This document shows, piece after piece, positions 11,398 to 20,120 of a DNA stretch of 64,000 nucleotides (the stretch's first letter is position 1; the number at the start of each line of letters is the position of its first letter). Under the pieces are notes generated by a model, which saw nothing but the letters and a program-made list of their open reading frames with translations, had not been told where the DNA came from and made no database searches. The position numbers were made by a program, and so were the translations under genes. The DNA comes from Chondrus crispus. Its lineage: Eukaryota > Rhodophyta > Florideophyceae > Gigartinales > Gigartinaceae. The DNA is taken from contig NW_005179088.1 in NCBI RefSeq assembly GCF_000350225.1, forward strand, positions 110,628 to 174,627, written 5' to 3'.

Positions 11398-12944
11398 ACT
11401 CTGCGGTAGTCTACACAAAAGCGCATCAATCCGTCCGGCTTGGGCACTAATAAAACGGGCGACGCCCATTCTGACTGCGCCGGCTCGATGACTCCTGCTT
11501 CTAACATCTTCTGTACTTCTGCGTCCTCGACCTCCCGAGCCTTTGGACCGGCTCGGTAGGGAGCTTGTGCAATTGGCCTTGTATCTGGGGCCAGTTCAAT
11601 CCGGTGGACCGTGGTGTTGATCTCACCAAGGGTCCCATCCCACATGCAAGAATATTTTTTTAACATCCGGCGGAATCTTCCGCGCAGCCGGTCCGGCACG
11701 TGGCTCAGGTCGAGCTCCTCCACGTCCGGCGGGGGAGGCTCAATCCGCCGCTCCGGCTTCATAGTTGCCGTTGCGGAGAGCCCTTCCTCCCGTTCTCCTG
11801 GCTGATCCTCGCGATCTTGTTCCGACGGTTCGCATCTTCTCTCGCCCGTAGGCGGCGGGGTAGAATTAGTAAATTTTTCCTCATCCCTTCCTTGAATTCC
11901 AAGTACCTCACCAATGGTGGTATTGCTCTTGAATACGGCCCTCGGGTGCGGTAGTAGTTCCGCCACCAATTGGCCTTTTTGAACCCTGACAGGGTAATTC
12001 CTAAAATTCGCATCAAGCAATCGAAAAGGTTTGTCAGGCTCAACTTGGACTACACCGTTGGTGCTTACCAGTCCGTGCTTGTCGTATAGGGGTGCGTAGG
12101 GTTGAACGACGACCAACCCAGTCCTCTTCGAGGTGCATTCGACTACGTGTTGCGTCCCTGGCTCAATGGTCGTGGCTCTTGCCACCTTCACCCTTAGGGA
12201 AACTCGCTCCCCTTTTGCATCAGTGTCGTCCTCTCTGGGGACCAAATGCTTCTTCAATTTTCTCGTCGAGAATCGCCGTACGATCGGAACCTCCGAGAAA
12301 TCCGCTAACTCAACTGTCCTCTTTCGTGGGTAGATAGCCTCCACGAACCTATCGCAATAGTCCGCTCCTAGAATTAGGGGGACGGCGAGTTTTTCACAAA
12401 CTATGAATTCGACTGAAGCCACGAAACGTCCAAGTCTCACAGGCATTTTGAGTGTACCTAGAGTTCGGATTGGCCTGTTATTCGCATCGCCGATGTCTTG
12501 GGTCGGTCCGAAGGACACAAGAGTTTCCATTCCTGCGGGAAGCTCGGATCTCCGGATGAGATTAGGTCCCGCGCCGGTGTCCAACACGGACAGTACACGG
12601 CTCATCAATCCGACCGTCGGTCCAATGTCCGCGAAGACTTTGTCGTTTTTCCTCGCAAGGACCAAAATCTTCTTGGGACATTCCCCGCGCTTGACCCTGT
12701 ACCAGGGGCGTCGAGCTTGCTCCAGCGCGTCGTCCTTGCTTCTTCGCAGAATCTTCTTGACCTCAATGGGTCCTTTCGGGTTATCGATGATTCCAACTGT
12801 CTCCTCGTCGTCGACTGCCTCCTTCGCTAAAAGCGGGGAACGGAACTGGGTCCCGGACATGGTTCGCCGGACGCATGTCTCTCCTTTCGAATTTTTTGAG
12901 ATTCCCCGCCTTAGTTTTCCTGTCGCTGCGGATTTCTTCTCCAA
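11349..12944 (-). pseudogene. Gypsy aspartic protease and N-terminal reverse transcriptase
   Basis: A 531-codon minus-strand frame. Its 5' edge overlaps the zinc-knuckle frame. Residues ~115-215 form a retroviral-type aspartic protease with active site VLDTGAGPNLI (Asp122) and the later LILGADY block. A ~200-residue linker follows, including a Pro/Glu-rich part. RT begins near residue 455 (KMLEAGVIEPAQSEWASPV, then FCVDYRRV), where one extra A shifts the frame and a spurious tail ends at 11349. There is no ATG at the 5' end, as expected if it is translated by frameshift or readthrough from gag. Protease would mature the gag-pol polyprotein. Confidence 0.88.
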
Positions 12945-13537
12945 TCCGACGACAGCCCCGCGCTCGGCCTCCCTGGTGTCCGGTTCGAACCTTCGGCAGA
13001 GGCACTCGGTGTGCCCGCCGCCTGCGATTCAAACCATTGTTTTACCTTCAGGGAACTTGTCGACGGAATTCCCAACCTCTTCATCGGGGAGAGCATCTCG
13101 TAGTTCTTCAGAACTCGGTGCATCTCTCGGAACGATAACAAACACGTAGGCGCTCCGTGCCCCTTCTCGTAGCAATGGTACCATACGAGGCCATGCTTCT
13201 TCGGAGGGTACGGCGACCTTGGCGGTCCTCGGGCCGTGGGACGGCCCGTCCAGCCCGGTCTTCTGAAGGCCGTACCCTTGTCTTCCATCGGAATTCTTGG
13301 CCCTGGCGTGTGTCCGCGCCCTCGAAACGCTAACGCGGGATCCGCGGCCTCGGTATACGATTCCGTCGTATACGTGGGCGTCTGTAGCGTAGACATCCCA
13401 CTAGACCCGTGCTCCTCGTCTCCATATTCCTCGGAGGGGTCATAAAAATCGCCCTCAGCGACCAGTGCCCCCGCGTATCCATTTTCTTCCTGATCAACAG
13501 TACTAGGTCTTCTGGACGCAGACAGTGAGTCTGCCAA
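12911..13537 (-). pseudogene. Gag nucleocapsid region with a degenerate zinc knuckle
   Basis: A minus-strand frame of ~208 codons follows the gag capsid in another frame and overlaps the protease frame. It is Gly/Pro/Arg-rich. It contains WYHCYEKGHGAPTC, which resembles a CCHC zinc knuckle but has only one Cys before the His. Its position between capsid and protease fits nucleocapsid, which binds element RNA. The preceding gag frame stays open from the TAA at 13720 to ~13540 before this one takes over, so a frameshift probably lies near 13500-13560. Confidence 0.65.
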
Positions 13538-13719
13538 GTGGACAGCGCCGCGGGTTTTTCGTGTGGGGTGCGAAGACTTCTGCTTCCCCCCGTCCTTAGC
13601 GTCGCTGGCGACTGGATGGTGACTCTCCTAGTCTTCCTCTCCTTGGCGCGGCTCGCCGAGCCATGCGCCTTCACGTAATTAACTAGTCTCAAAAACGACA
13701 CGTCCCGATTGTCTTGTCG

Positions 13720-15009
13720 TTATTGAGATACCATCGGCTTGATACTCGAATCGAGTCCTTCAATAAACATTGTCATCTGTTCTTCCATCGAATATACGTT
13801 TCCAAATCGATTGCTCGCGTCCGTCAGATGGATATAAAATTCCATCTCGTCTTCAGACGGTAGCTGCTGTACTTCCCGTAAAGCGAGTACGGCTTGGCGG
13901 ATTGCCTCATCGGTGGCGAAGCTTTGCAATAGCCACTGTACGGCCTCCGGCCAGACGGATATTTTCCCATGGTGGGACCCCGCCGTTTGTGAAACCGAAG
14001 TGTACTGTCTCAAGGCGATTCTGCCGAGGAACTCCGGTAGCAAGCGGATCGCTTGGCCTTCGTTCATCTCCTGGGTGTCAAATTCTTGGACTATCTTAGC
14101 TAAAAAGTCTAGAACTAATATGCCATCGTCTCCTGTGAACGTATTGTCTCTCTTCACCTTTGGTGGTATGTCTCTTCTGATCTTTTGCACGGCGGTCCGC
14201 CGCTTGCCCGACAAACGTGTCTGCAGGTTCTGCAGGCGGTACGTCCTGTACAAAAGCAACTTCTTGAAGAGGTGATTGGTCGGGTTTAATTCCTCCAACT
14301 CCTCCCATCGCGGTTCGCGCCGCGTGGCGATGTCTTCTGGCTCCGCTTCCTTGTCTCTCCGCGAGGCGAACGAAGTGACTCCGCCTCGTTTGGAGCTCTT
14401 CTTATTTGACGAAATTCCATTCCCTTCTGTCGATCTTCGGTCGGAATTTCTTGAATGGTTCGACGAGCCGTCGTCACCATTTTCTTCTGAAACATTGGAC
14501 TCCGAATTTGAGTCGCAATTTTCGCGGTCGTCACTACAGTGACTTTTCTTCTTCTTTCGGCGCTTGGCCGACTTGGGGCTCTTCCACTTGGGATCCCGGG
14601 TTTGGACTGACTTGTCCTTCTTCGTTGGACTGTCGGTTTCTTCTCCGTCGGAGAGCGATCCCGCGTCCAAACTTGGTTCGGACCGGCCCGCAGCTTGCTC
14701 AAGGTCCTTGAGTCGCCGCGAAGCGCGGTAGAACCGGTCGTCGATGCTGTCCCTTGTCTTGGCCAGCGTTTCCAGGGCCTGATTCGCGTCTCGCCGCGCT
14801 TCTTTCGCGGCGAGCTTTAGCGAATCCAGCACTTCCGGATCTCGGCCCGGGGACGCATCGGTACCTAAATTCTCAACGAGAACCACACGGGCAGTCAGCT
14901 CTTCAAGCGCAGCGTGGAACTCAGATTTTAGCAACTCCTGTTGCTTCTGAAAAATGCCCAGAAGTTTGTCGAGCTTGCTCTTCGTCTCCTGACGAATCTC
15001 CTCGCTCAA
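13720..15009 (-). pseudogene. Gypsy gag, matrix/capsid part
   Basis: A 429-codon minus-strand frame just downstream of the primer-binding site. Residues ~1-115 are predicted coiled coil (Lys/Glu/Leu-rich). Residues ~115-230 are highly charged with a basic KRRKKKK cluster. Residues ~285-429 have the helical pattern of retrotransposon capsid (FLAKIVQEF, LPEFLGRIAL, MEEQMTMFIEGL). It stops at a TAA (13720-13722); the same frame then stays open for ~60 codons, so the stop looks like a mutation. No ATG begins this frame: it stays open upstream to a TAG near 15230 with none. An ATG at ~15196 leads in another frame to a stop after about 33 codons, so the start has probably been lost. Confidence 0.75.
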
Positions 15010-15293
15010 CTTCTCGAACTTCTCTTCCAGGCCATTTTTGTCAACGGCTGTCCCTGAAGGGGACGCTTCTGCAACTGGATCAGTAGCCGAATTTTTCCTT
15101 AACTTCGTGTACGAGGTCCTCGCGGAATCCTCGACTCTTGAGCTGATCGAGCCCTTCTGACCCCAGGACTGACGTCCTTGGGTTGGCTTGATGCCATGGT
15201 CCGCTCTTAATAAACGAGACCTATCGAACTAATTTACCTATTTCCAACTTCCGTGTTCAGTTCCTGATTCTAGGTCGGGCTTCGTAGTTTCCA

Positions 15294-15313
15294 GATTCTA
15301 GGTCGGGAGACCA
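15294..15313 (-). other. Candidate primer-binding site
   Basis: Four bases inside the 5' LTR, the minus strand reads TGGTCTCCCGACCTAGAATC. Its complement ends in CCA and has the layout of a tRNA 3' end: 7-base acceptor strand, discriminator A, and a T-arm ending GATT-C. The tRNA identity cannot be fixed by eye. A 14-base partial copy of the same sequence lies at 15266-15279. Confidence 0.65.
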
Positions 15314-15317
15314 CTTA

Positions 15318-16450
15318 TGTAGTGCAATGTGCCTGTCAGGCCGGAACCAGGGTCCAACGGTCCAGCGACAACACAACCAACAAACAACAACCAACAAGAG
15401 TTGCCGACGGCACAGCCCTACGGAGTGTCCGATTCTCCCTTTCCCTTTAAGTGGGTTTGCGGCCCACAGTAGCTCAGGTCCCTGACAGGGGCGGGGCGGG
15501 GGGGGCAAAAGGAAGAGGCCCGCCTCGGGACGAATGGAGGTAGAGTCTTGTACAGGCAGTTGCTCGGCGAGTTCGGGCCAGTAATTAAGAAGCCGGGCCC
15601 GATGGGTCGTAAAGCCAATGCTCGCGGAGCGCCTGTTACACCTTATACCCTTGATAAGGTCTTCGACGGGGGCGTCGCAACGCAGCCCGTCGGGAATTAG
15701 CAAACACGTAGCAGCGCTACACCTCCGTACTGCCCGATGGCAAAGTACCGACGCCGGAACGGTCACAACCTGTATCCGATGGAACCAACACTGTCCTGTA
15801 TACACAACAGGACCTTCGAGGGAAACGTCGTTGCAACAGCCTCCGTCGGTGGACGTAAAAAAGTAGCAGCGCTACACCCACGTGTCGCCCGATGGCCAAG
15901 ACACCTACACCGGTCCGGTCGCAACCAAAGCCGATGGCACCAACAACAAACAAAAGAACCAACACAAGAGCCCGATGACTCCAGTCGTCACAACGCAGAT
16001 CGCAATCAGGCACTGTGGAACCAACACAAGATAAGGGAATAGAAATAGAGATAGAAATAGAAAAGGATAGGTGAAATAAAGGAAAAGGAAAGGGAACCCC
16101 CGAACGCAAAGGATAACGTAATCTGTGGTAAAAGGGAACGTCTTGGGAAAGACGGACTTCGACCAAGGCGATATTCAACTCTGGCAACTAGGGTTACCTT
16201 TACTGACTTGGTCGTCAGAGGGCTAAGGTATATATCGCCCCGCCGGAGCCACTACAGTAACTCGCGGCGCTAGATCCCAGATCAAATCTAATGTCAGCAA
16301 AATTAATGCCAACTAATTAACTAAAAAAAATAATTAAAAATTAAAACTGTGCAGCTATTCACACGTGTGTCCTCTAACCCGGACTACTTTTCATATCCAA
16401 ATATTTTCCTTTCTTTTCACCCCCCTTTTTCAGGTGCGTATTGCACTACA
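15318..16450 (-). repeat. 5' LTR of the large gypsy element
   Basis: 1133 bp, the partner of 1207-2334, with the same 11-bp inverted termini. Relative to the other copy it shows scattered substitutions and a few small indels, mainly in the G-run near 15488 and in the A/T-rich tracts near 16085 and 16325. Confidence 0.93.
16229..16235 (-). promoter_or_regulatory. Candidate TATA box of the gypsy 5' LTR
   Basis: TATATAT within a GC-rich surround, conserved at the same place in the 3' LTR (2109-2115). It lies on the upstream side of the LTR relative to gag, a sensible place for the U3 promoter. No experimental start site is known. Confidence 0.4.
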
Positions 16451-17382
16451 GTCACTGCATTCTTCCAGGCACTGCATTCTTCAAGCTTTTTTTTGGGCGA
16501 TGAGAAAACTACCGTAGCTATGAGCGAGAAGAAAAATTTGGCGTCGAGGGACGATGTGTTAGGAAAGAACGCAGGAGTGCTGTCGCGTTACTCGAAAAAG
16601 CTCGGATCACGGGCGGCGGAAGTTCGGAAAAAGGGACTTTCGGAGAGGAGTTTTCGGACTACTGGTTCCCTTGGGAGGCCCACCTTGACGAGGCCTCACA
16701 CGGACCGGATGTGGAAGAGATCCATTTGATGTTTCTTGTTGAGGACACAGAAAGTACTTCGTATTTGTTTTTGGAGTTTGGCAGAAAGGACAGAAGGCGT
16801 GTTGAACTGGAAGCGGGCGGTTGGAATCACGCCTCACGATTCGCAGTAGAATTGGTGTAAGCAGGACGCGCCTGTGCTGAGAACAATGCAGGGGCATGGA
16901 AGGGTATCTAAGGATTGACAAGGATTGGATACACGCGCGGCGAGAAGAAGGAAAGACGTACCTTTCATAACATGCGTTCTGAGCGGAGGATGAAGTAATT
17001 ATTGAGGAATACTCTTAGGGTAACCTTACTATGCTTTTGAGAGATGCGGGACTGATTCATGAATAGGAAGTGTTGATGCAAGACCCGCGTTGGGCAGTGA
17101 CGAAGCCGTCAAATCTGGAAAGTCTGGAGTTCCCAGGAGACTGACGCCGGCTGACTGAGCATTTGAGAGAATGGGAAAGTTGTCTCACCGCTGCAGGAAA
17201 ACGATCCATGACGGGGATGCGCACGTGACAACGTCAGATGTGATGCGGAAGGACGTTCCCTGAAGGATGCGTTTGGTTCATCTTACCCTTGCTTGCGCGG
17301 CGACCTTCGGTCGAAAGGGAGACGAGAAAGTTGCTGAACAAAGGAGCGAGGCTGCTGAGCAAGGGCGCTCAGAAGGGAGGTA
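16451..17382. other. Flank and internal relic of a related LTR element
   Basis: No convincing gene. A 69-codon ATG frame at 16520-16729 is Lys/Arg-rich and unrecognised. The last ~40 bases before 17383 (GCGCTC, then a GAAGGGAGG purine run) match, on the plus strand, the reverse complement of the sequence beside the 3' LTR at 2335-2360. This stretch is therefore the tail of a diverged element oriented opposite to the large one. A short direct repeat (CACTGCATTCTTC) lies at ~16453-16484. Confidence 0.5.
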
Positions 17383-17511
17383 TGTAGTGCAATACGCACC
17401 TGAAAAGGGGGGTGAAAAGAAAGGAAAATATTTGGATATGAAAAGTGGTCCGGGTTGGGGGACACACGTGTGAATAATTGCACAGTTTTAATTTTTAATT
17501 ATTTTATTTTA
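17383..17511 (+). repeat. Truncated LTR fragment
   Basis: 129 bp matching, in inverted orientation, the terminal part of the large gypsy LTR. It starts TGTAGTGCAAT and stays ~90% alike until the A/T-rich tract, where the match ends abruptly. It is preceded by a purine run like the polypurine tract, so it is the start of a 3' LTR from a second, mostly deleted copy. Confidence 0.8.
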
Positions 17512-17816
17512 GAGATAATGTTGCGTTTAGGGGGGCGACCAGGTGCATTTTTGCGGCGATAACGGAGTGAAATTGACTTTTCTGCTGTCAACAGGGTCCG
17601 AATTGTGATTTGTTGTTGCAAGCGCGGGGCGAAGGGAGGAAAAACAGCAGCACGACAGACCCGACACGCGAAATGTCGCCTTTTACCGCATTTGGTCACC
17701 AGCCCAAAACAACAAATGCGAAGTGTGTCGCCAGTATAGTACTCCAAAATGACAAGTAACCGAGGATTTTAAGGGACTTTAAGCACGAAATTTCCAGAAC
17801 GAACGATATTTGCGGG

Positions 17817-18005
17817 GATATCTGAGGCATGAGCGCGGCGCAGCTGACCATCTCTCACCTCCACAACACCTCATCTCGCCACACTTGTCACCCCTTTGCC
17901 GCTCGGAGATATCTGAGGCATGATTGCAGCGCAGCTGTCACCCCCCTTACCATCTCTCACCCCCACAACAACTCATCTCGCCACTCTTGTCACCCCTTTG
18001 CCGCT
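17817..18005 (+). repeat. ~91-bp tandem duplication upstream of the J-like ORF
   Basis: Two consecutive copies begin GATATCTGAGGCATGA at 17817 and 17908. Both contain the C-rich block ACAACTCATCTCGCCAC or a close variant and end with CACCCCTTTGCCGCTC. They differ by a few substitutions and short insertions. The second ends ~40 bp before the ATG at 18045, so the duplication covers the likely promoter/5' leader. Confidence 0.8.
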
Positions 18006-18044
18006 CACTGAAATCCTTCCCTCGCTTTCCGCATTGTTTTCAAA

Positions 18045-19364
18045 ATGCGCGTACTGCCTCAAACTATGGCGCAGGGAATTCGACACCTCGCCACTGTGGA
18101 AGAGGGACTCACACCCCTCTTTGACGTTTTTTGCGTATCTCCTCGTAACGAAACATTGCGTGAAATGAAAAAGCACCACCGACGCCTTGCAGTTCTAGTC
18201 CACCTAGATAAGGTACGCGCAGTGCAGCCGCGCTGTGCGGATAGGTGTATGAAGGTACTCACGCGAGCTATGCAGCAAGCTGAAAGCGAGGTACGGTACA
18301 AGGAACTGCATGAGAACATTAAGGAGAGTGATGACAATATTAAGGATGGTGACGCCGTTTTGCTTCCGGCGTTCATCGTTTTCAGCAAGAGTTCTTCCCA
18401 ACGGGAAATTTCTCTTGACAGAATGGAGCGCGCTGCGCAGCAGCACCGATACGGAAGCAAACGTGAGAGAGAAGATGCGGACGACGATCGGTGTGAGAAG
18501 GAGGCTGAGAAGGGCGCTTCGGAGGATGGTGGTGATAGCGAAGAACAAGCGGAGCGGGAGAGGGAGGGGAGAGCAAGGGCTGGGAAATTTAGAAAGGAAG
18601 GGGAAGAGAGAGCTAGGGCTGCGCGGTTGCAAAAGGAAAGGAAGGAGGGAGCAAGGGCTGTGCAGTTGAAAAAGGAAATGGACGAGAGGGCTAGGGCTGT
18701 ACAGTTGCGAAAGGAGAGGGAGGATAGGGAGGAAAGGGAGAGAGCGGAGAGGGCAAAGGCTGCCTATTTGCAGGCTGAGACGGAGAGTGAATGTGCCGAG
18801 AGAGATGAAGATGGTCCGTACAGAGATGCAATGGCGAATGATGTTCATGATCATGAAGTCGAGAAATTTACGACTCCACCACCATTCCACACCCGTTCTC
18901 CTTTGTGGTCTTTTCGCGATACAGAAGAAATAAGAGAAGAGGATCTCACTCCTAATTGCCGTGAGGACAGGGTGGAAGCTGAGCATGGCGATGGCGAGAA
19001 TTTATGGGTGTCTGGGGATGGGGTGAGAATGGAAGAGGATGTCAACTCCGTTGATTTCGATGATGAAGGAGATGAAGTAGGTAGTGAGGAAAGAGGGGGT
19101 GACATGGAGGAGCAAAGAGAAGCACCCGGCCGCTTGGCCACTGATTCCGATGAAGAAGATAGGTCGAACGAGGACTTCGACCCCATGCGGTACATTGCCA
19201 TTGAAATCGAGGAAGAAGAAATAGAGGAGCGTACTGAAGATCCCATTCCGGATGGCACTGACAAGAAAAGTCGTCGAGCGTTGCAAAAGCGCCAATCGAA
19301 GCACCGAACCATGCCCCGTGAGAAGGAAGCTCTGCGAGCGGAACGATTGCCTGCGATGACATAG
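18045..19364 (+). CDS. J-domain-like protein with long charged tail
   Basis: 439 codons from an ATG preceded by CAAA. Residues ~12-80 resemble a J domain: LFDVFCVSPRNETLREMKKHHRRLAVLVHLDK followed in register by a helix ending AMQQAES. In J proteins the loop tripeptide HPD activates Hsp70 ATPase; here it reads HLD, so chaperone activity is doubtful. Residues ~150-245 are an Arg/Glu-rich coiled coil with about five imperfect repeats of an (E/D)RARAxxLxKE unit. The rest is acidic and probably disordered. The TAG at 19362-19364 is followed in the same frame by more open sequence, so the product may once have been longer. It could be a host gene or part of a DNA-transposon gene. Confidence 0.55.
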   Translation: MRVLPQTMAQGIRHLATVEEGLTPLFDVFCVSPRNETLREMKKHHRRLAVLVHLDKVRAVQPRCADRCMKVLTRAMQQAESEVRYKELHENIKESDDNIKDGDAVLLPAFIVFSKSSSQREISLDRMERAAQQHRYGSKREREDADDDRCEKEAEKGASEDGGDSEEQAEREREGRARAGKFRKEGEERARAARLQKERKEGARAVQLKKEMDERARAVQLRKEREDREERERAERAKAAYLQAETESECAERDEDGPYRDAMANDVHDHEVEKFTTPPPFHTRSPLWSFRDTEEIREEDLTPNCREDRVEAEHGDGENLWVSGDGVRMEEDVNSVDFDDEGDEVGSEERGGDMEEQREAPGRLATDSDEEDRSNEDFDPMRYIAIEIEEEEIEERTEDPIPDGTDKKSRRALQKRQSKHRTMPREKEALRAERLPAMT

Positions 19365-19601
19365 AAGCCTCGTCCAATTGTGGACGTAAGACCGAAGGTG
19401 GGGATGGCGTTGAATGCCCGGTGGAGATTTGAGCAGCTCATTCGAGCTCACACGGCGATTCTCGGGGTGAAACGGGGAGTGAATATTTTGCAGATTACTG
19501 TAAAAGTGCAGATGAAATGCCGCACAGATGGGTGTTCTTCCACATTTGTGTTCGATTGGCAACCAAAAACGGGTCTTTGGAAGCTGAACAAGTACCAAGA
19601 T
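19365..19601 (+). pseudogene. Zinc-finger stub in frame after the J-like ORF
   Basis: The frame of 18045-19364 continues after one TAG for ~79 codons. It includes a segment MKCRTDGCSSTFVFDW...GLWKL. This C-x4-C pattern followed by G-x-W-x-L resembles the N-terminal zinc fingers of MULE/FAR1-type transposases, whose terminal His would come next. It ends where copia sequence begins (~19602). Read as a truncated remnant; whether it belonged to the J-like gene is unproven. Confidence 0.35.
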
Positions 19602-20120
19602 CCCACGCCATCCCAGCCCCTCCTCGCCTACTCCGACTCCGACTACGCCTCATGCCTTGACATACGCCGATCCACATCCGGTTTTGTAGCATTCGGGCGC
19701 CACGGCCCTGTAGCCTGGCAATCGAAACGACAAAAGTTTGTCGCCTCGTCCAAATGGGAAGCGGAGTATGTAGCAGCCTTTCACGCCTCACAACACACAA
19801 ACTGTCTCCGGAATCTCCTTCACGACTTTCGTGCCCTCAACATCTCCGTCCCAACCTCCCTCCACATCGACAACGTAGGCACTATCACAACTGCCAAATC
19901 CACACATCCGATTCCCAAATCAAAGCACATAGACGTCAAGTACCACTACGTCAATGAGCAAGTTCTCCACAAACGTATCACTCCTGTGAAGATACCTTCC
20001 CGAGACAACCCTGCCGACTGTCTCACGAAGCGCTTCAAACCGGCGATCTTCAACCATCAACTCTCTACGCTCCAAATGACCGCAACGCCACCATCAAGCG
20101 CGGCGACTGTCGTATCTTAA
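19602..20120 (+). pseudogene. Ty1/copia RNase H C-terminal fragment
   Basis: About 172 codons fused in frame to the zinc-finger stub. Landmarks typical of copia RNase H: LLAYSDSDYASCLD, RRSTSGFVAFG, VAWQSKRQKFVASSKWEAEY, IDNVGTI, KHIDVKYHYVNEQV and DNPADCLTK near the end. The rest of the copia polyprotein (gag, protease, integrase, RT) is missing upstream, so this is a 5'-truncated copy or the result of rearrangement. The stop is at 20118-20120. I cannot define a 3' LTR after it with confidence. Confidence 0.9.

Larger units (their letters stand above)
1207..16450 (-). mobile_element. Large Ty3/gypsy chromodomain-type LTR retrotransposon (defective), ~15.2 kb
   Basis: Two direct repeats of ~1.13 kb (1207-2334 and 15318-16450) bound the element. 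Each starts TGTAGTGCAAT and ends ATTGCACTACA, a perfect 11-bp terminal inverted repeat. Read on the minus strand the order is 5' LTR, primer-binding site, gag, zinc-knuckle region, aspartic protease, reverse transcriptase, RNase H, integrase, chromodomain, ~4 kb of non-coding DNA, an ORF on the opposite strand, polypurine tract, 3' LTR. Protease-RT-RNase H-integrase order defines Ty3/gypsy, and the terminal chromodomain suggests a chromovirus. The LTRs differ at roughly two dozen positions by eye (~2%), so insertion is fairly recent, yet every pol segment is broken by frameshifts or stops. The flanking bases (CCACT before, GTCAC after) do not match, so no target-site duplication is visible. 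Confidence 0.93.
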
